Shown piece after piece: positions 36,588-46,105 of a DNA stretch of 48,478 bases (positions are counted from its first letter, which is position 1; every line of letters begins with the position of its first letter). The position numbers and the translations under genes are program-made. The DNA is from Betaproteobacteria bacterium. GTDB lineage: Bacteria; Pseudomonadota; Gammaproteobacteria; Burkholderiales; SG8-39. The notes under the pieces are model-generated. The model did no database searches. It had not been told where the DNA came from and saw nothing but the letters and a program-made list of their open reading frames with translations. The DNA is taken from NCBI GenBank assembly GCA_016713125.1, contig JADJPT010000029.1:1-48478 (forward strand). Direction: 5' to 3'.

Positions 36588-36765
36588 TTGCGCAAGCGCG
36601 CCGCGCCGCCGGCGCGTTACGCGCACTTTGCGCGGTACAGGTTGTGCACAGCTTGTTCAATCCTCTTGTTGCGGCGCAACACAAGGCGATGCGCAAATGG
36701 CAGCGGCGGAGCCGGAAAAATTCATGCGTGGCGCAAAGCACTTCCTTTTTGAAATGCTCTAGAAT
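36588..36765 (+). promoter_or_regulatory. Repeated GCGCAA/TTGCGC motif and FDH promoter
   Basis: The 332 bases between the regulator and the TAT peptide gene contain no gene. Five TTGCGC/GCGCAA cores occur at 36588, 36628, 36674, 36691 and 36731. Two pairs are spaced exactly 40 bases apart (36588/36628 and 36691/36731), about four helical turns. The last abuts the poor -35 (AGCACT) of a TAGAAT -10 (36760-36765), as in an activator-dependent promoter. The copy at 36674 is inside a dyad (GTTGC-GGC-GCAAC). Likely binding sites of the divergent regulator; inferred. Confidence 0.4.
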
Positions 36766-36773
36766 CGTGCGCA

Positions 36774-36791
36774 TATGCAGGCCCTTGCATA
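36774..36791. promoter_or_regulatory. Inverted repeat TATGCA-N6-TGCATA in the FDH leader
   Basis: A perfect dyad just downstream of the predicted TAGAAT -10 and 37 bases before the first ATG. It could be a repressor operator at +1 to +20 or form a small RNA hairpin. Confidence 0.35.
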
Positions 36792-36828
36792 AGTGTCGCG
36801 ACGAGAAGACAAGCACAAGGAGACCGGG

Positions 36829-37032
36829 ATGTCCCAGACCAAGACAAAACTCAGCAGGCGCAATTTCCTGATCGCAGCCAGCGCAGGCAGCGCAGCAAGC
36901 GCGGCCGCGCTGATCGCCGGCAAGGCGCCGCAGCAGTCGCCTGAAGCGTCCGCCAAGGACGGCAAGCGCGGCAGTTCGGGCTACAAGGTCTCCGAGCACA
37001 TCAACAACTATTACCGCACCGCCAAGGTCTGA
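36829..37032 (+). CDS. Small TAT-signal protein at the head of the FDH operon
   Basis: 67 residues. SRRNFLIAASAGSAASAAAL is a twin-arginine signal; the rest (GKRGSSGYKVSEHINNYYRT) has no domain and no metal ligands. It belongs to the group annotated 'formate dehydrogenase region TAT target'. AAGGAG is well placed before ATG 36829. Eleven bases separate it from the FDH alpha gene. Possible roles: an exported assembly partner or decoy for the TorD chaperone. Conserved but of unknown function. Confidence 0.85.
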   Translation: MSQTKTKLSRRNFLIAASAGSAASAAALIAGKAPQQSPEASAKDGKRGSSGYKVSEHINNYYRTAKV

Positions 37033-37043
37033 GGAGGTACGCC

Positions 37044-39991
37044 ATGCTGCTCACTCGCAGAACCACGTCCGCTACTTCCGCCCCGCAGGCCGCGGGGCGA
37101 CTTGCGCGCAGCCTCTCGGGCGCTCTCGGCAAGACCATCGATCGTCGCACCTTCCTCAAGCGCTCTGGCGTCACGCTCGGCGCGGGCGCCGTCGCCACGC
37201 AGCTGCCGTACAACATGATCGGCAAGGCGCAGGCACAGGACAAGGACGCCGCCGCCAAGGTCGAGGTGAAGCGCACCGTCTGCACACACTGTTCGGTGGG
37301 CTGCGCGATCGACGCCGTGGTGCAGAACGGCGTCTGGGTGCGCCAGGAGCCGGTGTTCGATTCGCCGATCAACCTGGGCGCGCATTGCGCCAAGGGCGCT
37401 TCGATCCGCGAGCACGGCATCACGCACGATTCGCACCGCCTGAAGTACCCGATGAAGCTGGAGAACGGCAAGTACAGGAAGATCTCCTGGGACCAGGCCT
37501 ACGACGAGATCTCCAAGAAGCTGCTGGCGATCAAGAAGGAGTCTGGCCCCGACGCGCTGTTCGTGGTCGGCTCCTCCAAGCACAACAACGAGCAGGCCTA
37601 CCTGATGCGCAAGTGGGTGTCGCTGTGGGGCACCAACAACACCGACCACCAGGCGCGCATCTGCCACTCGACCACCGTGGCCGGCGTCGCGAACACCTGG
37701 GGTTACGGCGCGATGACCAACTCCTACAACGACATGCAGAACACCAAGTGCGCCCTGTACATCGGCTCGAACGCGGCCGAAGCGCACCCGGTGTCGGTGA
37801 TGCACATGCTGCATGCCAAGGAGAACGGCGCCAAGATGATCGTGGTCGACCCGCGCTTCACGCGCACGGCGGCCAAGGCCGACGAATACGTGCGCATCCG
37901 CTCGGGCACCGACATCCCGTTCCTGTTCGGCCTGCTGAACGTGATCTTCCAGAACGGCTGGGAGGACAAGAAGTACATCAATGACCGCGTCTACGGCATG
38001 GACGCGGTGCGCAAGGAAGTCGCCAAGTGGACGCCCGAGGAGGTCGAGAAGGTCGCCGGCGTGCCGCCCGAGCAGCTGAAGAAGGTCGCCGAGACCTTCG
38101 CCAGGAACCGGCCTTCGACCATCGTCTGGTGCATGGGACAGACGCAGCACACCATCGGCAACGCCATGGTGCGCGCCTCCTGCATCCTGCAGCTCGCGCT
38201 GGGCAACATCGGCGTGTCGGGCGGCGGGGCGAACATCTTCCGCGGCCACGACAACGTGCAGGGCGCCACCGACGTGGGACCCAACCCGGATTCCCTCCCC
38301 GGCTACTACGGCCTGTTGCCCGGTTCGTGGAAGCACTGGGCGCGCGTCTGGAACGTGGACTACGACTGGATCGAAAAGCAGTACGCCAAGGGCATGATGA
38401 CCAAGCCCGGCATGACGGTCTCGCGCTGGGTCGACGGCGTGCTCGAGAAGAACGAGGGCATCGACCAGGATGCCAACCTGCGCGCGATGATCTACTGGGG
38501 CCATGCGCCGAACTCCCAGTCGCGCGGCCTCGAGATGGTCGAGGCGATGAAGAAGCTCGACCTGATGGTGGTGATCGATCCGTACCCCTCGGCGACCGCC
38601 GCGATGTGCGGCATGTCGAGGAAGGACGGCGTGTACCTGCTGCCGGCCGCCACGCAGCTCGAGACGCAGGGCAGCTGCACGGCCTCGAACCGCTCGATCC
38701 AGTGGCGCGAGAAGGTCATCGACCCGCTGTTCGAGTCGCGCACCGACCAGATGATCATGTACCAGTTCGCGCAGAAGCTGGGCTTCGCCGACCAGTTCCT
38801 CGGCAAGAAGGACGGCAAGCAGAACATCAAGCTGGTCAAGGGCAAGGGCGGCATGGACGAGCCCGAGATGGAAGACACGCTGCGCGAGATCAACAAGGGC
38901 ACCTGGACCATCGGCTACACCGGCCAGTCGCCCGAGCGCCTGAAGGCGCACATGCGCAACATGCATGTGTTCGACGTCAAGACCCTGCGCGCCAAGGGCG
39001 GTGTCGACAAGGCCACCGGCTACTCGCTGGACGGTGACTACTTCGGCCTGCCCTGGCCGTGCTACGGCGACGCCAAGCTCAAGCACCCGGTTCGCCCAAC
39101 CTGTACGACACCTCCAAGCACGTCATGGAGGGGGGCGGCAACTTCCGCGCCAACTTCGGCGTCGAGCGCGAGGGCGTCTCGCTGCTGGCCGAAGACGGTT
39201 CGCACTCCAAGGGTGCCGACATCACCACCGGCTACCCCGAATTCGACCATGTGCTGCTGAAGAAGCTCGGCTGGTGGGACGAGCTCTCCGAAGAGGAGAA
39301 GAAGGAGGCCGAGGGCAAGAACTGGAAGACCGACCCCTCGGGCGGCATCATCCGCGTGGCGATGAAGAACCACGGCTGCCATCCGTTCGGCAACGCCAAG
39401 GCGCGCGCGGTGGTGTGGAACTTCCCGGACGGCGTGCCCCAGCACCGCGAGCCGCTGTTCAGCCCGCGTCCGGACATGATCGAGAAGTACCCGACGCACG
39501 ACGACGTGAAGACGATGTGGCGCCTGCCGACCATGTTCAAGTCGGTGCAGCAGAAGAACAAGGACGTCTCCAAGCAGTTTCCGCTGGTGCTCACCAGCGG
39601 CCGCCTGGTCGAGTACGAGGGCGGCGGCGAGGAGACGCGCTCGAACCCCTGGCTGGCCGAACTGCAGCAGGAGAACTTCATCGAGATCAACCCGCGCGCC
39701 GCGAACGACCGCGGCGTGCGCAACGGCGAGTACGTCTGGGTGAGCACCCCGTCCGGCGCCAGGATCAAGGTGAAGGCGCTGGTCACCGAGCGCGTCGACA
39801 GCGGCACCTGCTTCATCCCGTTCCATTTCTCGGGCTGGTGGCAGGGGCAGGACATGCTGGCGTTCTACCCGGAAGGCGCCGCGCCCATCGTGCGCGGCGA
39901 GGCCGTCAACACGGCCACCACCTACGGTTACGACCGCGTGACGATGATGCAGGAAACCAAGACCACGCTTTGCCAAGTGGCGAAGGCCTAA
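37044..39991 (+). CDS. fdhA: Formate dehydrogenase alpha (catalytic) subunit, Cys-type, frameshifted
   Basis: About 982 residues; periplasmic Mo/W-bis-MGD enzyme oxidising formate to CO2. TAT signal IDRRTFLKRSGVTLGAGAVA; 4Fe-4S motif CTHCSVGCAID with a fourth Cys in GAHCAKG; catalytic residue Cys207 in ARICHSTTVAGVANTWGYG (TGC at 37662-37664), where E. coli FdnG has selenocysteine. C-terminal MGD-binding domain: LVLTSGRLVEYEGGGEETRS, NPRAANDRGVRNGEYVWVST. The frame breaks at 39090 within LKHPGSPNLYDTSKH; one G added to CCCGG restores it. RBS GAGG before the ATG. Belongs to the FDH3/FdnG group. Confidence 0.92.
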
Positions 39992-40001
39992 GGAGACGAC
40001 C

Positions 40002-40622
40002 ATGGCACGGATGAAATTCCTCTGCGACGCCGAGCGCTGCATCGAGTGCAACGGCTGCGTGACCGCCTGCAAGCAGGAGCACGAAGTGCCCTGGGGCGTG
40101 AACCGCCGCCGCGTCGTCACCATCAACGACGGCGTGCCGGGCGAGAAGTCGATCTCGGTGGCCTGCATGCACTGCTCGGATGCGCCCTGCATGGCGGTCT
40201 GCCCGGTGGACTGCTTCTACCGCACCGAGGACGGCGTGGTGCTGCACGACAAGGACCTGTGCATCGGCTGCGGCTACTGCTTCTACGCCTGCCCGTTCGG
40301 CGCGCCGCAGTTCCCGCAGGCCGGGGCCTTCGGCCTGCGCGGCAAGATGGACAAGTGCACCTTCTGCGCCGGCGGCCCGGAAAAGGACCGCTCCGAGGAA
40401 GAGTTCAAGAAGTATGGCCGCAACCGCCTCTCCGAAGGCAAGCTGCCGGCCTGCGCCGAGATGTGCTCGACCAAGGCGCTGCTGGGCGGTGACGGTGATG
40501 TGGTCGCCGACATCTACCGCGAGCGCGTGCTGAAGCGCGGCAAGGGCTCCGAGGTCTGGGGCTGGGGCACGGCCTACGGCCAGGGCAAGCCGGCTGCCGC
40601 GCCGGCCGGGGCGAAGTCGTGA
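40002..40622 (+). CDS. fdh3B: Formate dehydrogenase FDH3 beta (iron-sulfur) subunit
   Basis: 206 residues with four 4Fe-4S motifs: CIECNGCVTACKQEH, CMHCSDAPCMAVCPVDC, CIGCGYCFYACPFG, and CTFC with PACAEMC. It passes electrons from FDH alpha to the membrane cytochrome. Unlike E. coli FdnH it has no C-terminal membrane helix. It starts 10 bases after the alpha subunit and its stop overlaps the next ATG (TGATG). Confidence 0.92.
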   Translation: MARMKFLCDAERCIECNGCVTACKQEHEVPWGVNRRRVVTINDGVPGEKSISVACMHCSDAPCMAVCPVDCFYRTEDGVVLHDKDLCIGCGYCFYACPFGAPQFPQAGAFGLRGKMDKCTFCAGGPEKDRSEEEFKKYGRNRLSEGKLPACAEMCSTKALLGGDGDVVADIYRERVLKRGKGSEVWGWGTAYGQGKPAAAPAGAKS

Positions 40623-40864
40623 TGCGCGCCGCCATTCTGGCGGTCTCGCTGCTCGCCCTGGGCGCGACCGGCTGCATGGAGGTCGAGCAGACGGCCTCGC
40701 CGCAGAAATCCGGCAAGTACCAGGGCAAGCCGGACACCAGGCCCTGGGACAACGCCCCGCTCGCCTACGGCGACGCCAGCTGGAAGCAGGGCGACCGGAC
40801 GAGCTGGGAGAACCAGATTCGCACACGCAACCTGGCGCAACACGAATACAAGCGCGTGCAGTGA
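40622..40864 (+). CDS. Small lipoprotein in the FDH operon
   Basis: 80 residues. ILAVSLLALGATGC is a lipoprotein signal with lipobox; the mature part is hydrophilic with KSGKYQGKPDTRPWDNAPLA and WKQGDRTSWENQIRTR. No known domain. GTG 40619 is an alternative start. Small proteins like this between FDH beta and gamma genes recur in betaproteobacteria (from memory); it may stabilise the complex at the periplasmic face. Confidence 0.75.
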   Translation: MRAAILAVSLLALGATGCMEVEQTASPQKSGKYQGKPDTRPWDNAPLAYGDASWKQGDRTSWENQIRTRNLAQHEYKRVQ

Positions 40865-40883
40865 GCGCCCACAGGGAGGCAGC

Positions 40884-41985
40884 ATGATGCAGACCCTTAC
40901 CGTGCGGGCACGCCTGTTGGCGCTCGCTGCAGCTTTCGCGTTGTCGGGTGCTGCACAGGCCCAGTCGACGCCCGCTGCACAACCCGCTGCGCCGGCAAGC
41001 CCGGCGCAGTCGGAAGCCGCCAGCCAGGCGAAGCGCCAGATCGAGCAGCCGGGCAACAATGCGCCGGTGTGGCGCGACGTCCGCTCGGGCGAGTCCAACT
41101 ACACCACCGCGCAGGGACGCGAGGCTGGCGTGCTGATCCAGCCGCAGGCGCGCTTCCCGGCCAGCAGGTGTCGAGCACGGCCGGTGAGTCCTGGCGCAAT
41201 TACCGCAACGGTCCGATCACCTTCCTGGGCGGCTGGCTGATCGTGCTGGTTGCCCTGGGGATCGGCGCCTTCTACCTGTGGAAGGGCGCGATCAAGCTGC
41301 ACGAGGCGCCCACCGGACGCATGCTGCAGCGCTTCGATACGGTCGAGCGCTGGGCGCACTGGACCATGGCGATCAGCTTTTGCGTGCTGGCGGTGTCCGG
41401 GCTGGTGATCCTGTTCGGCAGCACGTGCTGCTGCCGGTGATCGGTTACACGCTGTTCGCCTGGCTGACCATGCTGATGAAGTACCTGCACAACTTCATCG
41501 GGCCGCTGTTCATCGTCAGCACGCTGTTCTTCGTCGTGCTGTACCTCAAGGACAACCTGCCGAAACTCTACGACCTGGAGTGGCTGGCCAAGGCGGGCGG
41601 GCTGGTCAGCGGCAAGCACGTGCCCTCCGGGCGCTTCAATGCCGGCGAGAAATCCTGGTTCTGGCTGGGTGTGGTCGGTCTGGGCGTGGTGATGAGCGTG
41701 ACCGGGGTGATCCTGCTGTTCCCGAACTTCGAGCAGGTGCGCACGACCATGCAGCAGGCGAACATCGTGCATGGCGCCGGCGCCATCGTGTTCATCGTGA
41801 TGTCCTTCGGCCACATCTACATGGGCACGCTGGGCGTCGAAGGCGCCTACCAGTCGATGCGCACCGGCTATGTCGACGAGGTGTGGGCCAAGGAGCACCA
41901 CGAGTACTGGTACAACGACGTCAAGGCGGGCAAGGTCGCGCAACCTGCGACGCCGCCGGGGGGCGCGCCGCAGGTTCAGGTTTGA
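40884..41985 (+). CDS. Formate dehydrogenase gamma (cytochrome b) subunit, two frameshifts
   Basis: About 367 residues after correction. Signal peptide ending GAAQAQ, a periplasmic Ala/Pro-rich segment, then FdnI-type helices: GGWLIVLVALGIGAFYLW, ERWAHWTMAISFCVLAVSGL, MKYLHNFIGPLFIVSTLFFV, WFWLGVVGLGVVMSVTGVIL and ANIVHGAGAIVFIVMSFGHI. Haem-ligand His positions (ERxxHW, LHN, VHGAG, GHIY) match FdnI. Breaks: a missing G at about 41160 (RFPGQQVSSTAGES) and a missing A at about 41420 (ILFGKHVLLPVIG). It passes electrons to quinone. The long N-terminal extension distinguishes it from E. coli FdnI. Confidence 0.88.
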
Positions 41986-41998
41986 CAGGGGAGACGAG

Positions 41999-42249
41999 AT
42001 GAACAGGAACAGCATGATGGTGGCGCTCGCGCTGTGCGCGGGCCTGGCGGCGGGCACGGTGTACGCCAAGTTGCCGGCGGCGGCGCCGCAGACCGATGCG
42101 CAGAAGGCCGAGGCCGCGGAGAAGGCCAAGGCGGCTGCAGCCAAGGAGGCCGAGCTGAACGCCAAGTATCAGGAAAAGGCGGCCGCCAACACAAGAAGAA
42201 CAAGGGCATCGCCGAGCCAAGGCGTGGCGTGGCGGCCAAGAAGAAGTAA
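41999..42249 (+). CDS. Small exported Ala/Lys-rich protein at the end of the FDH operon (frameshifted)
   Basis: 83 residues after adding one base near 42191 (AANT|KKNKGIAEPRRG). Signal peptide MVALALCAGLAAGTVYA, then a helical Ala/Lys/Glu-rich stretch and the basic end RRGVAAKKK. No domain. It begins 13 bases after the gamma stop with GGGGAGA upstream. It is the last gene before a strong terminator. Function unknown. Confidence 0.65.
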
Positions 42250-42273
42250 GGGCCCGCCGCCGGCGGCGGAAAG

Positions 42274-42297
42274 GGGCGCCCTGCGGGCGCCCTTTTT
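42274..42297 (+). terminator. Rho-independent terminator of the FDH operon
   Basis: GGGCGCCC (42274-42281), loop TGC, GGGCGCCC (42285-42292) then TTTTT (42293-42297). A textbook hairpin plus T-tract, 24 bases after the last FDH-operon stop codon. The strongest terminator in the window. Confidence 0.85.
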
Positions 42298-42318
42298 CTT
42301 TCCGGCGCTCGCGGCAGT

Positions 42319-42610
42319 TCAGGCCGCGCCCTCGACCAGCACCAGGCGCGAGTTCGTCGAGCGCTTGCGTATCGCCAGCGCGGGGGCGTACTCCGGGCGA
42401 GTCGTAGAACTTCCTCGCCTGTTCCATGGAAGCGAACTCCACCACCACCAGGCGTGCAGGTTTCCAGCCGCCTTCCTTGCTCTCGACCGCGCCGCCGCGC
42501 ACGATGAAGCGACCGCCATAGGCCGCGATCGCACCGGGCGTGAGCTTCTTGTAGTCCTCGTAGGCGGCAGGGTCGGTGACTTCGACTTCGGCAATCAGAT
42601 AGGCGGGCAT
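42319..42610 (-). CDS. DUF1330 domain-containing protein (frameshifted)
   Basis: 96 residues after removing one base: MPAYLIAEVEVTDPAAYEDY, TPGAIAAYGGRFIVRGGAVE, ARLVVVEFASMEQARKFYDS, then PEYAPALAIRKRSTNSRLVL. This is a complete DUF1330 (dimeric alpha-beta barrel). The extra G is at 42396-42397 on the plus strand (FYDSP|EYAP). Function unknown; it lies between the FDH operon and chrA on the opposite strand. Confidence 0.85.
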
Positions 42611-42668
42611 GGCGCAGATGCTCCTCGAGTGGTCGTGGCAGGCCGCATTCTCCACGGCGCCGGGGGCC

Positions 42669-43990
42669 TCAGGCCAACCCGGCCAGGCGCAGCGCCAGGC
42701 CCAGCGCGCCGGCCGCCAGCACCAGCTTGACCAGGCCGAGCTTGTAGCGCAGCGTCGCCAGCAACGCCGCCGCCGCACCCGCCGCGCTGATGAGGTCGAA
42801 GCGCCCGGCCAGGCCCTGCGGCCAGAACACGTGGTAAGCGAAAAAGCCGGCCAGGCTGACGATCACCCCGACCACCGCGGCGGTAATGCCGGTCAGCGGC
42901 GCGGTGAACCTGAGCTGTCCGTGCGTGCTCTCCACCAGCGGACCGCCGAGCAGGATGAACACGAAGGAGGGCAGGAAGGTGAAGAAGGTGACCACCGTGG
43001 CCGCCGCCGCGCCGGCCAGCAGCAGATGATCCGGGCCGAACAGCGCCTTCGCCCAGCCGCCGACGAAGCCGACGAAGGCCACCACCATGATCAGCGGCCC
43101 CGGCGTGGTTTCGCCCAGCGCGAGCCCGTCGATCATCTGCGTGGCGCTCAACCACTGGTGGTGTTCGACCGCGCCCTGGTAGACGTAGGGCAGCACCGCG
43201 TAGGCGCCGCCGAAGGTCAGCAGCGCGGCCTTGGTGAAGAACCAGCCCATCTGCGCCAGCGTGCCCTGCCAGCCAAAGGCCGCCACCAGCGCGCCCATGG
43301 CCAGCGCCCCTCAACGCGAGTCCCGCGGCGCCGCAGGCGACCAGGCGCGCGAGGCGGTGGCGCGCATGCTCCGGCGTCGGCGTGTCGTCGTCGATCAGCG
43401 CCGGACCATAGCGCCTGCTCGCCGCGGCGTGCGCGCCGGCCGTGGCGAACACCTGCGGCGCGAAGCGCCCGCCCAGCGCGCCGACCAGGCCCGCACCGAT
43501 CACGATCAGCGGGAAGGGCAGCTGCAGCGCGAAGATGGAGACGAAGGCGGCGACGCTGATGCCCCACAGCGCCGGGTGCTTCAGCGCGCGCTGGCCGATG
43601 CGCCAGGCGGCGGCCAGCACGATGGCGACCACGGCCGGCTTGATGCCGTACAGGAAGCCGGCCACCGCCGGCACATCGCCGTGCGCCATGTAGAGCCAGG
43701 ACAGGCCGATCAGGATGAACAGCGAGGGCAGCACGAACAAGCCGCCGGCCACGATGCCGCCCCAGGTGCGGTGCATCAGCCAGCCGATGTAGGTGGCCAG
43801 CTGCTGCGCCTCGGGGCCCGGCAGCACCATGCAGTAGTTCAGCGCGTGCAGGAAGCGGTCCCTCGGAGATCCAGCGCCGCCGCTCCACCAGCTCCTGGTG
43901 CATGATGGAAATCTGCCCGGCCGGCCCGCCGAAGCTGAGGAAGCCGAGCTTCAGCCAGAAGCGCAGGGCCTCGGCGAAGGGGCGCGGAGC
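42669..43990 (-). CDS. chrA: Chromate transporter ChrA-like, 5' end lost in artefact, two frameshifts
   Basis: Two-domain CHR transporter. N-terminal half: FAEALRFWLKLGFLSFGGPA with GQISIMHQELVERRR, then CMVLPGPEAQQLATYIGWLM. C-terminal half: FTKAALLTFGGAYAVLPYVY and GLALGETTPGPLIMVVAFVG, the repeated FGG and PGP motifs. Breaks at about 43861 (an extra G; SEDRFLHALNYC restored) and about 43301. No Met is found before PRPFAEAL, and upstream is the G/C homopolymer tract, so the start is unreadable. The family exports chromate; an oxyanion transporter here is notable next to molybdate and tungstate systems. Confidence 0.85.
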
Positions 43991-44945
43991 CGCGCCGGCC
44001 CCCCCGCCCCCCGGCGGGGGTTGGGCGCGCGCCCCTTGCCGGCCCCGGCTTCCCCGGGGGGGCTTCCCCCGGCCCCCGCGGGCCTTCCGCGGGGGGGGCC
44101 GCCGCCCCCCGCCCCCCCGGCCCGGGCCTTTCCCCCCCCGCGGGGGGGCGCCGCGGGGCCCGCCCCGGGGGCCCCCCCCCCCCCCCCCCGGGTGGGGGGG
44201 GGGGGGGGGCGGCCCGCGGGGCTCCCCCCCCCCCCCCGTCCGGGGGGGCTTTCGGGGGGGGGGGGGGGGGGGCCGGGGGGGGCGGGGGGGGCGGCCAACC
44301 CCCCCCTTTCGCCCCGGGGGGGGGGGGCCCCCGCCGGGCCCCCCCGCGGGGCGGGTCTTCGCGCGCCGGGCCCCGGGGGGGGCCCTTCGGTCCCGCGCCC
44401 CGGGGGAACCCCCCCCCCCGGGGGGGGGCCCCCCCGGGCGGGCGCCCGCCCTCCCCGGGGGGGCGGGGCGCCCCCCCCGGGGGCGGGGGCGGCGGGCGGG
44501 TTTGGCGGGCGGGGGGGGGCTTCCCCGGGCCCCGGGGGGCGGCTTCCCTGGGGGGGGGCCGGGGGCGGCCGGCCGCCGGTCGCCGGCGCCATCCACGATC
44601 CCCCGCCGCCGCGGGGGGGGCGGCGCCCCCCGGGCCCGGGGGGCCGGGGCGGGGGGGCGGGCGCCGGGGGGGGGGGGGGGGGGGCCCGGGGGGGGGCGGG
44701 GGGGGGGGGGGCCGGCGGGCCCCCGGGGGGCGGGGGTTCCGGGGGGGGGGGGGGGGGGGGGGGGGCCGGGGCCGGCCGGGGGGCCCCCCCGGCCCCTCCC
44801 CCCCCGGCGGGCCGGGGGGGGGGGGGGGGGGGCGGGGGGGGGCTTCCCGCGGGGGGGGGGGGGCGGGGGCCCCCGGGGGGGGGCCCCCGCCGCCGGGGGG
44901 GGGGCGGGGGCCGGGGGTTTGGGGGGCCGGCGGCCCCCCTTCACG
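43990..44945. other. G/C homopolymer artefact (unreliable sequence)
   Basis: About 950 bases made almost entirely of G and C runs, with repeated stretches of 10-20 identical bases on both strands and hardly any A or T. No genome codes this. Open frames across it (Pro/Gly/Arg only) are meaningless. At both edges the sequence changes abruptly into normal DNA: the chrA coding region on the left and an AT-containing spacer at 44941 on the right. Real genes may be missing or collapsed here, including the start of chrA and anything between it and modC. Confidence 0.85.
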
Positions 44946-44963
44946 AGATTCATTTTCCAAAAC

Positions 44964-45011
44964 CGGCTCCTGGAGCGGATTTCCAGCCAGTTTGTGTATC
45001 GATAAAGATAC
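44964..45011. promoter_or_regulatory. Spacer element: GTATC-N6-GATAC dyad plus CGGCTCCTGGAGCGG
   Basis: Just after the modC stop is the dyad GTATC (44996-45000) GATAAA GATAC (45007-45011), and 17 bases further the near-palindrome CGGCTCCTGGAGCGG (44964-44978). The same 15-mer (reverse complement) occurs at 29433-29447, also 14 bases from an AT-rich dyad. Role unknown; on the minus strand an ATG near 44952 might begin a gene lost in the artefact. Confidence 0.3.
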
Positions 45012-45014
45012 AAA

Positions 45015-46105
45015 TCAGGCGTAACCGACGCTGTGCCGGTCAAGCGACACGGCCTTCACCAGCGCATACACCGGCTTGCCCGGGGCGAGTTCGAGAGCGC
45101 CGATCGAGTGGCGCGTGATGCGCGCGATGATGGCGGTGCCGCCCACCGCGATGCGCACATCCGCGCTGGAGCCGGCGTCCCCGCCGATCTCGGCCACCGT
45201 GCCGGCCAGGCAGTTCAGCATGCTGATGCCGCGCGGGCGCTCCAGCGCGATCGACACGTCGCGTGCGCGGATGCGCACGCGCACGGCTTCGCCGACCAGC
45301 GCGTCGAGATCCGGCGTCAGCAACTCGCCGCCATCGAAGGCCAGGCGCGCCAGTCCGGAGTCCAGGTCCTGCGCGACGACGCGCGCCGAGATCACCGCGC
45401 CGCCTTCGTAGCGACCGAGCTGCGGACGCACGTCCAGCGCGCGGCCAGCTCGCCGGCCGGGCCGACGCCGGTGACACGCCCGTCGGAGATCAGCACCAGC
45501 GTGTCGGCCAGGCGCGTGACCTCCTCGATGGCATGGCTCACGTAGACGATCGGGATGCCGACCTCGTCGCGCAGGCGCTCGATGTAGTGCAGGATCTCGC
45601 CCTTCCTCGCCGCGTCCAGCGAGGCCAGCGGCTCGTCCATCAGCAGCAGCCGCGGGCTGGCGAGCAGTGCGCGGCCGATGGCGACGCGTTGCTTTTCGCC
45701 GCCCGACAGACCGTGCGCGCGCCGTTCGAGCAGCTTGTCGAGGTCCAGCAGGTGCACCACCCGGTCCAGTTCCACGTAGCGCTCCGCCGGCGGCGTGAAC
45801 CAGCGACCGTACAGCAGGTTGTGGCGCACGCTCAGGTGCGGCAGCAGCCGGCCTTCCTGGAACACGTAGCCGATGCGCCGCTTCTCCGGCGGCAGCCAGG
45901 TCCGCGCAGCGGAATCGAAGAAGATCTCGCCGCCCACCGCGATGCGTCCGCGGTCGGGGCGCACCAGGCCGGCGATGGCGTTCAGCAGCGTGGTCTTGCC
46001 GGAGCCGGAGCGGCCGAACAGCACCGTCACCCCGGCCTCGCTCTCGAAGCGCGCCTCCAGAGTGAAGGCGCCGGCGCGCAGCGCGATGTCGGTTTCGATC
46101 TTCAT
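45015..46105 (-). CDS. modC: Molybdate ABC transporter ATP-binding protein ModC (frameshifted)
   Basis: 363 residues after correction. Walker A LFGRSGSGKTTLLNAIAGL, Q-loop VFQEGRLLPHLSV, signature HGLSGGEKQRVAIGRAL, Walker B LLLMDEPLASLD, switch His VYVSHAIEE. The C-terminal Mop/TOBE domain (LNCLAGTVAEIGGDAGSSAD, IIARITRHSIGALEL) binds molybdate and is in another frame. The break is at about 45437 (ELAAR|LDVRPQLGRYEGG), one base missing. ATG overlaps the modB stop (ATGA). Confidence 0.92.

Noticed and set aside
43217..45043. Large Pro/Gly/Arg-rich proteins across the G/C tract, or a genuine G-quadruplex region
   Set aside because: The base runs are not compatible with real coding or regulatory DNA, and the borders are abrupt; treated as artefact.
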